In this document: positions 7,890 through 17,477 of the stretch, piece by piece
How positions within the stretch are numbered: the first letter of the stretch is position 1
How the letters are laid out: every line of letters starts with the position of its first letter
Origin: Haloarcula salina
Lineage (GTDB): Archaea; Halobacteriota; Halobacteria; Halobacteriales; Haloarculaceae
Assembly: GCF_010119195.1 (NCBI RefSeq)
Contig: NZ_WRXL01000002.1
Coordinates: forward strand, 1 to 64,000
Reading direction: 5' to 3'
DNA: 64,000 bases
Notes under the pieces: model-generated
Seen by the model: the letters and a program-made list of their open reading frames with translations, nothing else
The model's database searches: none
Told to the model about the DNA's origin: nothing
Position numbers and translations under genes: made by a program

Positions 7890-8627
7890 TCAATCAAAAC
7901 TCAATGCATCTTGTCGGAGCGCTTTCTGTGGAGTCGGTCCAGATATTCGACCGCCACACTCCTCGCAGATCCATATTCCCACGTGGTCGTCCATCTCCTC
8001 AGGGAGAATAATATTGACACATTCAGCGGATTCCAGTCGACAGGTGTGACAGTGAATTCTTGCAGTCGAGCCGATGTACTCGTCGAATCCCTTCCCAACA
8101 GCTGTTGGTTCAAGCGACACTCCGATGACGATCCACACTGGGTCAGTGCCTACCGTCGTCGCCTCTTCTAACGCATCTGCCGAGGTGATTTGCGTTCCCC
8201 ATTCATCGTATACTATCGACTTGTTGTCCTCGAAAGAACAGACTGAGCGCATCTGAACAACAACGTCATCGTAGCCGTCATCGCCAGCCTTCGCGACTGG
8301 CGGAAGATCCTCCCATGCGGAATTTGCGACCACTCTCGGCGGTGTTTTGAACTCGCTGATTATTTCGAAGCTTTCGGTCCGTTCGTAATCCCAGAGTGTT
8401 TCTGGTCGGTCATCCCGGCAACCGAATGCAGCAGCGGCTTTGCTCAAAGCAACTATTTCTGATGTCGCGGTAACGATGGCACAGATGACTTTGTCTTCCG
8501 TCCATGTTCCGTCACCGGTGAACTCCTTACCTTTCGATATCTGCTGGTACTCTTCATAGATCTCGATGAGAGCCTCCGATTTGGAAATATCATTTTCATT
8601 ATCATCCTTTCCTGATTCTTTAGTCAT
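7890..8627 (-). CDS. Hypothetical protein with C-terminal zinc ribbon
   Basis: This 245-residue acidic protein is not recognised as a named family. Residues about 190-235 contain two Cys pairs, in 'HCHTCRL' and 'ICEECGG', spaced as in a zinc ribbon, so it may bind nucleic acid or protein. The N-terminus is charged and flexible ('KDDNENDISKSEAL'). Base composition is lower in GC than the chromosomal genes to the right, in keeping with transfer. The 286-base gap between it and the divergent xseA gene is AT-rich and must hold both promoters. Confidence 0.6.
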   Translation of the reverse strand: MTKESGKDDNENDISKSEALIEIYEEYQQISKGKEFTGDGTWTEDKVICAIVTATSEIVALSKAAAAFGCRDDRPETLWDYERTESFEIISEFKTPPRVVANSAWEDLPPVAKAGDDGYDDVVVQMRSVCSFEDNKSIVYDEWGTQITSADALEEATTVGTDPVWIVIGVSLEPTAVGKGFDEYIGSTARIHCHTCRLESAECVNIILPEEMDDHVGIWICEECGGRISGPTPQKALRQDALSFD

Positions 8628-8913
8628 CTTACCATTATTTAGTTAGAAGTGATTTCAAATTTTGGGAAGTGTGCTCATTTTAACCCTCCAAAAAATAACC
8701 ATCTGCTGAAATATATTTCTTCCTCCGCTCAAATTGTCTGTATAGCTCAGTTTCGATTGCTATAACGGCGATATCTGTACAATTGGTGCCTTCGTCTCGA
8801 TATCTAGAGAGAAATCTCGGAAAGAATGATGTCGGGTTCGATAATCGGATTGGTGAATCGAACTACTCAAGACCACCACTGATTAAGTACGCGTCCACGC
8901 AACAGATGGTCGA

Positions 8914-10122
8914 ATGGAGTCGGAGCCGAGCGAAGCTGTGCCGATCGAGACATTACAGGAGGCGCTCGAAGCAGAGCGGGTCACGTACGTCGACACGCTG
9001 AACGCCGATATCGGTTCCCTGCTTGAGGACGCAGAACAGCTCAGATTCGACTACGTCGTCGGTGACGTTTCTGATGCCGGTGTCTCATCGAACGACCACG
9101 TCCACTTCGATCTGGTTCACGAAGACTCGACCATCCACTGCGTGATCTTCAGCTACCGTCGCAAGCAACTGGGTCTCGCTATCGAGGACGGAACGCAAGT
9201 CGCTGTGAAAGGTTCGCTTTCGTACTACGAAGACGGAGGCAACGTCTCGATCATCGTTGATGACGTGGTGGAAGTCGGTGAAGGAACGTACCAGCGAATC
9301 TACGAACAGAACCGCCATCTGCTCGAAACCGACGGCCTGCTCGATCCTGCGGCCAAGAAATCGCTTCCGGAGCTGCCCGAACGAATTGGCATCGTCACGA
9401 GTGCAACGAGCGACGCCAGAACCGATGCGATCACCAGCATCCACGACCGCTATCCCGACGTGGACATCGTCGTCCAGAACGCCACCGTTCAGGGTGACGA
9501 TGCGATGCTCTCGATCATGGGTGCGATAAGCGAATTAGATGACGACCCGCTGATCGACGTCATCGTCCTTACTCGCGGCGGTGGGGCAGACAAACATCTC
9601 CGCGTATTCAACGAGACGCCACTCTGTCGCGTCATCCACAGGACAGAGACACCGATCGTGGTCGGCGTCGGCCACGATAACGACCAGACACTGGCTGGAG
9701 AGGTAGCTGATCGGCGAGTGATGACGCCGACAGAGGTCGGATTAATCGTCACGGAGAAAGCGGCCCTGGAAGACGAACTAGACGCGCTCAGCGACAGACT
9801 GGACCGTACGTACACCGATACCGTCCAAGAGATGCTCGAGGAAACACATGACCGACTGACCCGAAGGTACGCGCAAACATTCGACTCGACATTGAGGGCG
9901 TTCGAAACAGATCTGAACCGATCGTACGAAACGCACGTTCGCGACGAACTGACCTCTCTAGAGAATCGACTGGACCGCGCCCGAACACAGTACGCACAGC
10001 AACGAAAGCGTGAACAGGACGCCGAACGGTATCGCCAACAACGACGCCATTTCATCGTGGTGCTGCTCGTTCTGGCGTTGTTCGTCGTTGCGTTGGGGCT
10101 GTTCATCCTGATCAACTTATGA
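8914..10122 (+). CDS. xseA: Exodeoxyribonuclease VII large subunit, membrane-anchored
   Basis: This 402-residue protein is the catalytic subunit of exonuclease VII, which degrades single-stranded DNA. An OB-fold lies at about 42-115 ('RFDYVVGDVSDAGVSSNDHVHFDL'-like in parts), followed by the family blocks 'RIGIVTSATSDARTD', 'VQGDDAM', 'VLTRGGGADKHLRVFNE', 'VGVGHDNDQTL' and 'VADRRVMTPTEV'. A long coiled coil spans about 280-375. Unusually, the last 25 residues (about 378-402, 'FIVVLLVLALFVVALGLFI') form a transmembrane helix, not part of normal XseA. The stop overlaps the xseB start (ATGA). The ATG at 8914 follows an AT-rich leader. Confidence 0.9.
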   Translation: MESEPSEAVPIETLQEALEAERVTYVDTLNADIGSLLEDAEQLRFDYVVGDVSDAGVSSNDHVHFDLVHEDSTIHCVIFSYRRKQLGLAIEDGTQVAVKGSLSYYEDGGNVSIIVDDVVEVGEGTYQRIYEQNRHLLETDGLLDPAAKKSLPELPERIGIVTSATSDARTDAITSIHDRYPDVDIVVQNATVQGDDAMLSIMGAISELDDDPLIDVIVLTRGGGADKHLRVFNETPLCRVIHRTETPIVVGVGHDNDQTLAGEVADRRVMTPTEVGLIVTEKAALEDELDALSDRLDRTYTDTVQEMLEETHDRLTRRYAQTFDSTLRAFETDLNRSYETHVRDELTSLENRLDRARTQYAQQRKREQDAERYRQQRRHFIVVLLVLALFVVALGLFILINL

Positions 10123-10295
10123 AGGACGACACCATCTCCGAGAAGACGGACCGACTCGAAATGATCATCGACCAACTCGAAGCGGGAGACGTCTCGCTCG
10201 AACGCGCGAACGAACTCCACGACGAGGGGACGGAGCTGCTGGCAGAACTGGAGTCCGAACTGGCAGTTGGCGACGGTGAGATTGTTGATCGATGA
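10119..10295 (+). CDS. xseB: Exodeoxyribonuclease VII small subunit
   Basis: This 58-residue protein has the XseB pattern of two short antiparallel helices, with the signature 'LEMIIDQLEAGDVSLERANELHDEG'-like core (residues about 13-37). XseB coats the coiled-coil arms of XseA and is needed for a soluble active complex. Its ATG overlaps the xseA stop by the ATGA arrangement, indicating translational coupling. The length is a little short but complete for the family. It was found by reading the region after xseA. Confidence 0.9.
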   Translation: MKDDTISEKTDRLEMIIDQLEAGDVSLERANELHDEGTELLAELESELAVGDGEIVDR

Positions 10296-10501
10296 GAAGG
10301 AGAGCCTAATTGCCAGTAATTGCTAATCCACCTGCACTTCGGACAGACCACAGTTTCCAGCGATACCAGTCATGAACATGTGGCGGGCAGCGACGACATC
10401 CTCCTCTACCCTGAAAAAGCCACAGTTACTCGAACGGTAGCGCTCTCCTTCCATAGAAAACGGTCTGCTATACTTTCTGTGCTGGGACTGCTTGGTTCGG
10501 C

Positions 10502-12070
10502 ATGGCAACGGGGCGCATCATCGTGGTGGTGTGGATCGTTCTCTTGTCGATCCTCGCTGGCTGTGCAGGGACTTCGGATACACCGATTACAGAGACAGAG
10601 ACACTCTCCGAAACTGAAACAGCGACAGTTGAGTCAACTGTGAGTGCTGATCCAGATTCAGAACTCAATGCCCGGATAGTCAATATCTCTGAAAACGACA
10701 GTGGTGACGTAGTCTCATTCTCACTTCGGGTGTGTGCAGATACGCGCCTTCCCAATGCCGACGGAGAAGGCAATCCAGGTGAACCGACTCTCACTGTCAG
10801 GATCAACGATATCGAAGTATCCAGAAGCGAGAATGTTAGTAGGTCTCCGAATTACAGAAAAACAATCCATCTCGACACTACAACCCTTTCACAATTTGAT
10901 TCTGGCCAACTGTATCTGGGTATCGAACTCGTCGATCTCGATATCGTATTTCACGACGACATCGCGAGCTGGAATGGTACTATTGCAAATTTCAGTCAAT
11001 CTACTCTGGAGACCGCTACACCAGGGTACACGATGACACCAACACCAGACAGTCCGACTCGAACGGTCGTGACACAGTCGGCATCACGATCGCCGACTGC
11101 GAGCCCGACACCAGAGCCAATCCAAACTCCAGTCGTCACTGGTACATTCACCTCAACGACAACCCCCACCCCCGAGGTACAGCCGACACCGACGCCGACT
11201 CCGGAGCCAACCCCAACGCCGGACCGAGAAGAGCGCACTGAGTTCCGAGTCACTGTGGTTGAGATCGTCGATGGTGACACCATCGATGTAAGATATGAGG
11301 ATGGAGACGAGGAAAGAGTACGGCTCTTGGGCGTCGATACGCCAGAGGTACACACGACGACGGACCCCGATGAGTGGGAAGGGATTCCGGACACGGATCG
11401 TGGGAGTGATCACCTTCGAGATTGGGGCCACAAGGCGAGTGAATTCGCCAGAACAGAACTCGAACGAGGAGAAGAGATACGGATCGTCGTTGACGAGGAA
11501 GCAGACAGACGGGGAAGCTACGGACGATTACTGGTGTATATCTACGATGACGGCACCCTATTCAATCACGCACTGATTGAGCAAGGCTATGCGCGGTTGT
11601 ACGACACCGCGTTCAGTAAGCGCTCGCAATTTGCCTCGACTGAAGCGAATGCACGGGCTCAGGAGATCGGCGTCTGGAATTTCGAACCTCAGACACCTGA
11701 ACCGACACCAGAGCCGACTCCGACGCCCGAGCAGATCGGGGATGGGCTGATCGTTGCGAACATCCACGAAGATGCGTCTGGAAATGATCACGAAAACGAG
11801 AATGACGAATACGTTGTCTTCGAGAATACGGGAGAATCGACATTGGATCTGTCCGGGTGGACCGTTGAAGACGAAGCCGAGCACACCTATCGGTTCCCGG
11901 ATGGCTTCGAACTTGATCCAGGTTCGAAAGTGACGCTGTACACTGGGAGCGGCACGGAAACCGACTCGGAACTGTACTGGGGATCAGATGCGGCCATTTG
12001 GAATAACAATGGGGACACGATATACGTGATTGACGAAAATGGAAAGACCGTGGTCAAGGAGCCGTACTGA
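10502..12070 (+). CDS. Lipoprotein with SNase and lamin-tail domains
   Basis: This 522-residue secreted protein has a hydrophobic N-terminus ending in a lipobox (LAGC, Cys about residue 21). A region with a possible beta-sandwich (55-165) is followed by Thr/Pro-rich linkers (about 175-245). A staphylococcal-nuclease-like (thermonuclease) domain then spans about 248-400, with 'VEIVDGDTIDVRY', 'VRLLGVDTPEVH' and 'RRGSYGRLLVYIY' holding the expected Arg, Glu and Arg residues. After another Thr/Pro linker comes a lamin-tail (LTD) domain (about 415-522, 'DEYVVFENTGESTLDLSGW'). It probably cuts extracellular DNA at the cell surface. It follows xseAB by 206 bases on the same strand. Confidence 0.85.
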   Translation: MATGRIIVVVWIVLLSILAGCAGTSDTPITETETLSETETATVESTVSADPDSELNARIVNISENDSGDVVSFSLRVCADTRLPNADGEGNPGEPTLTVRINDIEVSRSENVSRSPNYRKTIHLDTTTLSQFDSGQLYLGIELVDLDIVFHDDIASWNGTIANFSQSTLETATPGYTMTPTPDSPTRTVVTQSASRSPTASPTPEPIQTPVVTGTFTSTTTPTPEVQPTPTPTPEPTPTPDREERTEFRVTVVEIVDGDTIDVRYEDGDEERVRLLGVDTPEVHTTTDPDEWEGIPDTDRGSDHLRDWGHKASEFARTELERGEEIRIVVDEEADRRGSYGRLLVYIYDDGTLFNHALIEQGYARLYDTAFSKRSQFASTEANARAQEIGVWNFEPQTPEPTPEPTPTPEQIGDGLIVANIHEDASGNDHENENDEYVVFENTGESTLDLSGWTVEDEAEHTYRFPDGFELDPGSKVTLYTGSGTETDSELYWGSDAAIWNNNGDTIYVIDENGKTVVKEPY

Positions 12071-12226
12071 GTGTCTGATTTCTTGTAATCTCATGTTGCG
12101 TAACAATCATCCCAACCACAGGCACAGCTCCCTATTTTAGTGTTGGTTTTAGGAGTGATTTTGTACTGTAGAGATGACTCTAAGCTGACAAACCGGTTTT
12201 TATCCTCCACTGAGGAATTATTTGAT

Positions 12227-12667
12227 ATGGAGTTAGCTGAATATCTCAATGCCGACGAAGAGATACGTGCTGAAGCACCTGTTTACGGGGATCCACACGC
12301 ACTATTCTTTTCCGGTAAATCGGGAAAGATAGGTTGCACTGATACACGGATCTTGTTTTCTGGAAAACGAACAATGACTGCCATCAATCTGGCTGATATA
12401 TCAACTGTTCAGTATCAAGAACCGACTTGGTCAAGAGCATATCTCTACTCTGGTCTTGCATCGTTGGCGTATAGTCTATTTAATTGGAACTCCGCCTCTG
12501 GAATTGCGATATTGACTCTTCTCATTGGTAGTGTTTTACTGTTGACTGGATACTGGCTTCGGAAGAGTCAGCTGTCAATTCACACCCGGACAGAAGTTCA
12601 TGAGTTCATCTCTCGAGGCGAGTCTCTTGAACAGATTGCACGTCTATCGCGATCACAGAGCGAATAA
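12227..12667 (+). CDS. Membrane protein with PH-like domain
   Basis: This 146-residue protein starts at the ATG giving MELAEYL; an upstream in-frame ATG adds a poor segment. Residues about 1-60 ('ADEEIRAEA', 'GKIGCTDTRILFSG', 'INLADISTVQYQ') match the bacterial PH-like fold. Two transmembrane segments follow (about 70-85 and 92-112), then a second short strand region ('LSIHTRTEVHEFI'). Proteins of this type are common and of unknown role. GC is low compared with the chromosome. Confidence 0.65.
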   Translation: MELAEYLNADEEIRAEAPVYGDPHALFFSGKSGKIGCTDTRILFSGKRTMTAINLADISTVQYQEPTWSRAYLYSGLASLAYSLFNWNSASGIAILTLLIGSVLLLTGYWLRKSQLSIHTRTEVHEFISRGESLEQIARLSRSQSE

Positions 12668-12984
12668 CCGGTTAGAAGGACATTTCAATAAGTGGTCTGT
12701 GTATCTCCGCGGTCGATTTGTGGCAGTGAATCAACTACGTGTCAGAATGACTGTCATATTCCACATTGGCGGGACTGAAAGGGGCGGCTGACTGCGCGAC
12801 GGCGGACGACATAAGGACCGCAACGCAGTGAGGACCGCAGCGAGTCCCCCGAGCGCAGCCAGCCGGGGCTTTCTGTCTGTCTACCCTGGATCCCGTAATG
12901 AATCTCACACACAAACCACCACTCCGTCCGCAGTTCCGCGTTCTTTCCATAGATTTATACGAGATTACATCTACGTAATTTTCA
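12668..12984. other. Gap with a structured intergenic repeat and promoter
   Basis: This 317-base stretch has no gene. It holds the GC-rich structured element at 12771-12880 and, at its right end, a TATA-like TTTATA about 30 bases before the ATG at 12985. That spacing gives an almost leaderless transcript for the large ATPase gene. Confidence 0.6.
12771..12880. repeat. GC-rich intergenic element with repeated GGACCGCA
   Basis: The element begins GGGACTGAAAGGGGC and ends GGGGCTTTCTG. Inside it are two adjacent 17-base units starting with GGACCGCA (12815 and 12832) and an imperfect 12-bp inverted repeat (GGCTGACTGCGC at 12786-12797 against GCGCAGCCAGCC at 12853-12864, one mismatch). Elements of this kind, with GGGACTGAAAGGGGC at one end and GCTTTC at the other, are scattered between haloarchaeal genes. 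The function is unknown. Confidence 0.5.
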
Positions 12985-15900
12985 ATGACAACACAAGATA
13001 ATTTACCAGTCCCTGTAGACGAAACCCGAAAATACATCCGCGTCACACCGACCGACGAACCACTCGATCCACAAACGGTCGAGGCGCAGTTCGAACGCCT
13101 CCACCAACTCGAATCTCAGGAGATCGAAACGAGACGCTGGACCCTCCTTCAGGAACCACCACCAGCACTCGAGATATACCTCGTCGCCCCCAAAGAGGAC
13201 ACTCAGACCATCCAGTATTATTTCGGGATCGACACTCCTGATCTACACGAGCCACTGGAACGCATCCTCCGAACGATATTCCCCGACACCTACGAGTTCC
13301 GCACGGTGCAGTGGTCGCCGACGCTCGTCCCAGATCAGCCACCGACTGCCGTTCGCTTCGACGGCCAGCCAGACACCCGCAAAGACTGGCAGACGCGACT
13401 CACGCCACTCGAAACGTTCCACCAAGAGAGCGACCACGTCCGAACGCCGCTCGCGAGCGTCGTCGAGGCGTTCGCAGCCACAGACGGTCCAGCCCTCTTC
13501 CAGATCCTCGTCCGTCCCAAGTCCGACTGGACGGTCGAGCGGGATATGCACAAACAGGCTCTCGAAGAGGGAAAGGAAACCTGGGTCGGCCAGGTCATCG
13601 GCGCACTCCTCGGCCCCTCCGAGCTGGACCACTCCGACGTACGGATTCCGGTCGCAGACCGCGCTCGCCTCGACGAACTCGACGAGCGAAACCCCAGACG
13701 CTCCTTCGAGGTCAACATCCGGGCGGTCCTGTGTGACGAGCGAGACAGACACGTCGCCGACGACCTCGCAACGGCCTTTACGGAGGTCAGTCACTCCTGT
13801 TACGAACTTAGTGGCACGGTCTGCAGAAACACAGACGCACAGAGACTCAGGAACAAAATAGTTAACCGGGACTTCGACCCCGCGGACTACGAATCCCTCG
13901 ACAGCTACCTTCCACTCACCTCCCCCACCAGTCCGGGTATCGTTGTCGACGCGAGCGAACTCGGAAGCTTCTGTCTGCTCGACGGGAGCGCACTCCCGGC
14001 CGAAGCTCGTCGACGACTCGCGACGACGCCGGGCGAGCGGAAGGCGCTCCCGCTGCCGCCGCCAGAACAACTTCAGACGTATCGAGGACCAGGATTCCCG
14101 ATCGGTAACCCAATCTCACAGGATGGGACGGTCGATCACGACCCGATATCGCTTCCGCCGTCACTGCAGCCACTCCACATCGGTTTGATCGGTAAAACCG
14201 GCTCCGGAAAGACGACGAGTGCCACGAACGCCATCTGTCGGAACCATGCGGCCACCGAGGGCGCGACCATCATCAACGAGCCAAAGGGTGACGGGATGGT
14301 CAGAGCGTATCTACGCGCTCATTACGCGATGTACGGAACCCTCGAGAACGTCCTGTATTTCGACTGTTCGAAGGTCGTGCCAGCGTTCTCGTTTTTCGAC
14401 ATCCGCGACGACCTCGATGCGGGCGTTGCCCGCACCACGGCCGTCGAGGAGACGGCCGACCACTACCTCGAAATCCTCGCCGGAATCATGGGTCCCGACC
14501 GCTTCGAACAGGCCGTCCGCTCGCCCGATATCATCCGCTATCTGGTCAAGGCGCTGTTCGACTCGGTCAATGGTGACGACGCGTTCTCTCATCGAGACCT
14601 CCATACGGCAGTCCGACAGATGCACGAACGGCAGTCTGCCCCCGCCGTTTCCGATGACGACCTCGAACGGATGCTCGCCGGCGTCGTCGCAAACAGCGCC
14701 CGCTCCTTCGACGAGATCATGCAGGGCGTCGCGAATCGGATCGAAAAGATCCCGATGGACCGCCGCCTCGCTCGTGTGTTCAATCACGTTCCCGAGGAGG
14801 GTGACCCCCACTTCGACCTCGATGACTATCTCGACGAGGACGTCGTCATCATCTTCGATACGAGTGGGTTGCGACGCGAGGCTCGCGAGGCGATGACTCG
14901 CGTCATTCTCTCGAACCTCTGGACCGCGCTTCGGCGACGCGCGAAACGATCTCCCGACGCAGATTCATATAACTTAGTTAATGTGTACCTCGAAGAAGCG
15001 GCGACCGTCGCTACTTCAGATATCCTACAGGAACTGCTTGCCCAGTCCCGAAGCTTCGGGTGTTCGATCACGCTGGCGATGCAGTTTCCCGAGCAACTTC
15101 GGGCCGCTGACGAGAACGCCTACCGGGAACTGCTGAACAACGTCTCGACGTACGTGATCGGGAACGTCCCCATCGACCGCCGGTTGGCCGAACGTCTTGC
15201 AACCGCGGACCTGTCAGCTGACGAGATTGGTGCTGTCCTCCGTGCCATCCGTCGCGGTGAGTGGCTCGCTCGGCTCCCGGCCGCCTTCGGTGAGCCCGAA
15301 CCACGTCCGTTTCGGGTGGAATCTCTCCCCCTCCCACCGGGCCATCCAGAGGGCTCTGGCGAGACGGTGACGAACGAGACTGTCGACGAGTTGGAACGCT
15401 CGGTCGCCGAACGAACACGCGAGCACTCTGGACTGACGCTCGGGACGCCGAGTACCCCCGACGAGGAGGATGCTGAGGCGTCGACGCCGACGCTGGACCG
15501 ACTCGACAGCGTCTTGCCGATGACCAACCGGCTCCCGCCGACGGTTCGGTACGTCGGAGAGGTCCACGCGCTGTGCTGTACGGGCTGTGACAACCGATAC
15601 GATACGGGTATCGAGGGGATGAAGCGCGCGATTTCCTGTTGTTCGTCGATTGACGCCGTCGATCGCGACGATGTTCCGATCTGCTCGATCCAGCTCAAGC
15701 TCACGCCCGACGAGCGCGAGGCTTCCGAGTGGTCTGACACCCAGCTCCTGTTCCTGCAGGCGGTGTACAACGCCCAGCAGCTCCGATTCGATCCCCTCGA
15801 ATACGATTTGCTGTCCGATTCGATGCTCCGTCTGCAGGAGTACGTCGATATCGACAGTGAGGCCATCCAGGACCTCCTCGACGCCGGCGTGCTATCCCAC

Positions 15901-16539
15901 GATACGGACCATCCCCACCGGCTGTACACCGTGACACCAGCCGGCCGGTCCGAGATCGGTGAACACTACCGCCGCGGCGTGGAGTACGGCCACGGGAAGG
16001 GTGATCTCGAAGAGTCCAGCGAACACGTCCTGGCCGTCGAAGTCGGCCGCCGCTATCTCGAGGCCGAGTACCTCGACGACGAGGAGTCGCCAGTCGTCGA
16101 CGTGGTCCCGTACTACGAACCGTCTGCCAACGATACCACGACTGTCCCCGCAGCCGCCGCGATGGGGAGCGATCCCGACGATATCGCCGACGCTGTCACC
16201 GAGTCCGAACAGCGCCGTCTGGACGTCGCCGGCCTCGACGCCGACGGTTCGATCGTCGTCGCCGTCGAAGCCGAGCGAATCAACAACGACGTGCATCGCG
16301 CTGCCCCCGCCGATTTCGATAAGATGGCCGCCTGCGGCGTCGAGGAGGCGATTTGGATCGTCATGTCCCAGTCCGACGGCCACGACCTCCTCAACGTTCT
16401 TCGCGCTCCCGCCGACGGCGAGCCCCGCATCGAGAAGTCGTATGCCGAGACGACTCCACCCCAGCAGTTCCGGCTCGATACCCCCGGGTGTACGGCGATC
16501 TATCCGGTCTCCTGGCTCCAGGGACAGTTGCCTGAATAG
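12985..16539 (+). CDS. HerA/TraG-like ATPase with wHTH and nuclease-like tail
   Basis: This 1184-residue protein is a motor ATPase of the HerA/VirD4/TraG group, usual in haloarchaeal conjugative or integrative plasmids. Residues 1-390 form a mixed N-terminal region. Walker A is Gly-Lys-Thr-Gly-Ser-Gly-Lys-Thr-Thr at 403-411, with a strand-acid segment 'VVIIFDTSGL' near 618 and Walker B-like 'LVNVYLEEA' near 665. A Cys cluster follows (about 865-893, 'CCTGC' and 'SCC'), then a winged-helix region (about 910-1000). The C-terminal domain (about 1010-1184) has Asp1080 and 'VAVEAE' (Glu1095, Glu1097), which resembles a PD-(D/E)xK fold with an ExE variant. It probably moves or processes DNA at the membrane. 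The nuclease reading is inference. Confidence 0.78.
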   Translation: MTTQDNLPVPVDETRKYIRVTPTDEPLDPQTVEAQFERLHQLESQEIETRRWTLLQEPPPALEIYLVAPKEDTQTIQYYFGIDTPDLHEPLERILRTIFPDTYEFRTVQWSPTLVPDQPPTAVRFDGQPDTRKDWQTRLTPLETFHQESDHVRTPLASVVEAFAATDGPALFQILVRPKSDWTVERDMHKQALEEGKETWVGQVIGALLGPSELDHSDVRIPVADRARLDELDERNPRRSFEVNIRAVLCDERDRHVADDLATAFTEVSHSCYELSGTVCRNTDAQRLRNKIVNRDFDPADYESLDSYLPLTSPTSPGIVVDASELGSFCLLDGSALPAEARRRLATTPGERKALPLPPPEQLQTYRGPGFPIGNPISQDGTVDHDPISLPPSLQPLHIGLIGKTGSGKTTSATNAICRNHAATEGATIINEPKGDGMVRAYLRAHYAMYGTLENVLYFDCSKVVPAFSFFDIRDDLDAGVARTTAVEETADHYLEILAGIMGPDRFEQAVRSPDIIRYLVKALFDSVNGDDAFSHRDLHTAVRQMHERQSAPAVSDDDLERMLAGVVANSARSFDEIMQGVANRIEKIPMDRRLARVFNHVPEEGDPHFDLDDYLDEDVVIIFDTSGLRREAREAMTRVILSNLWTALRRRAKRSPDADSYNLVNVYLEEAATVATSDILQELLAQSRSFGCSITLAMQFPEQLRAADENAYRELLNNVSTYVIGNVPIDRRLAERLATADLSADEIGAVLRAIRRGEWLARLPAAFGEPEPRPFRVESLPLPPGHPEGSGETVTNETVDELERSVAERTREHSGLTLGTPSTPDEEDAEASTPTLDRLDSVLPMTNRLPPTVRYVGEVHALCCTGCDNRYDTGIEGMKRAISCCSSIDAVDRDDVPICSIQLKLTPDEREASEWSDTQLLFLQAVYNAQQLRFDPLEYDLLSDSMLRLQEYVDIDSEAIQDLLDAGVLSHDTDHPHRLYTVTPAGRSEIGEHYRRGVEYGHGKGDLEESSEHVLAVEVGRRYLEAEYLDDEESPVVDVVPYYEPSANDTTTVPAAAAMGSDPDDIADAVTESEQRRLDVAGLDADGSIVVAVEAERINNDVHRAAPADFDKMAACGVEEAIWIVMSQSDGHDLLNVLRAPADGEPRIEKSYAETTPPQQFRLDTPGCTAIYPVSWLQGQLPE

Positions 16540-17477
16540 TACTGCTTCGAAGCCACTGTTCGCGGATTCGGTCTTCTTCGGCGCTCTCTCTCGCAGCTAG
16601 GTCCGCCCGCTGGAGTTCCGCTCAGAATCGGTGCTCATCGATTCGCCGCAACGCTCCCGAACTGCTACTCTGGACGCTCTCGTGGCCATTCTGTGACTCC
16701 ATTCTGAATGCTGCTCGAGCGGGTGGTTTTCATAGTCGGCGCTGACGGCCGCAAGAAGACTCCCAGCTACGAGCGAGAGGGTGAACTAGGACGCAGTCAG
16801 CGTGGAACGGGTAGTTTGCTAGTGCCCGGTGGAACAGCAATCGTTACAGAGCGACCCGCTCCCGGCAGGGTGTGACGTTCGAGGCGTGTCGTTCGTCGTC
16901 GTCGCTTTCACACCTGCTAATCGCAAGACTGAACCCGATTATGACTCGCTCAACGGGGGTGTTTCACGGCTGAGTCGGCGTGGTCGATAGTCCCCCGCCG
17001 GAGTTGATTCAGCTCTTTCAGCCCGTTTCTCGTTGATTCTGGGGCGATATCGTGATTCGGCCGGCCCGTCCTAGTTCTGAGTGGAACCGACGGTAGAATG
17101 TTTCTTGCGGCCGCTGAAGCCAATTATGAGGTTTTCAGAGCATTTTCCTCGGCGTCCGTTGCGAGGTGGTGACCCGGTATAATGAATCATATCTGATAGC
17201 GGCTGTCAGAAATTCGGTGGGCTACAACTCCATTGAACCAGGTATCACACAGATGCAACTGGTGAGTTTATCATGGGCACCCAGGGGTGCCCCGTATGTC
17301 CAACACAACCTGTGAGCGAAGATTGAATCGACTAGCAGTGAGCAAAGAGCGGTTGAGTAGGAAGGTCATCTGTAGCGGACCCAAACTCCGTTCGCATATA
17401 TACTGGCAAATTCTCGATATGAAACGAAGGATGGGAAAGAGACTGTTTATCCCGGAAGACGAGAGGAATGTATCCCG
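16540..17477. other. Large non-coding stretch with hairpins
   Basis: This 938-base region has no convincing ORF on either strand. It contains long-range pairing such as CGCTGAC (16740-16746) with GTCAGCG (16796-16802), and a tight hairpin GGGCACC-CAGG-GGTGCCC (17275-17292). The sequence is less GC-biased than coding DNA. It may be decayed mobile-element DNA or encode a structured RNA. A TATA-like TTTAT (17446-17450) lies about 30 bases before the ATG at 17478. Confidence 0.5.

Noticed and set aside
13243-14070. Minus-strand ORF of 275 residues inside the large ATPase gene
   Set aside because: No motif, biased composition, and full overlap with a supported gene.
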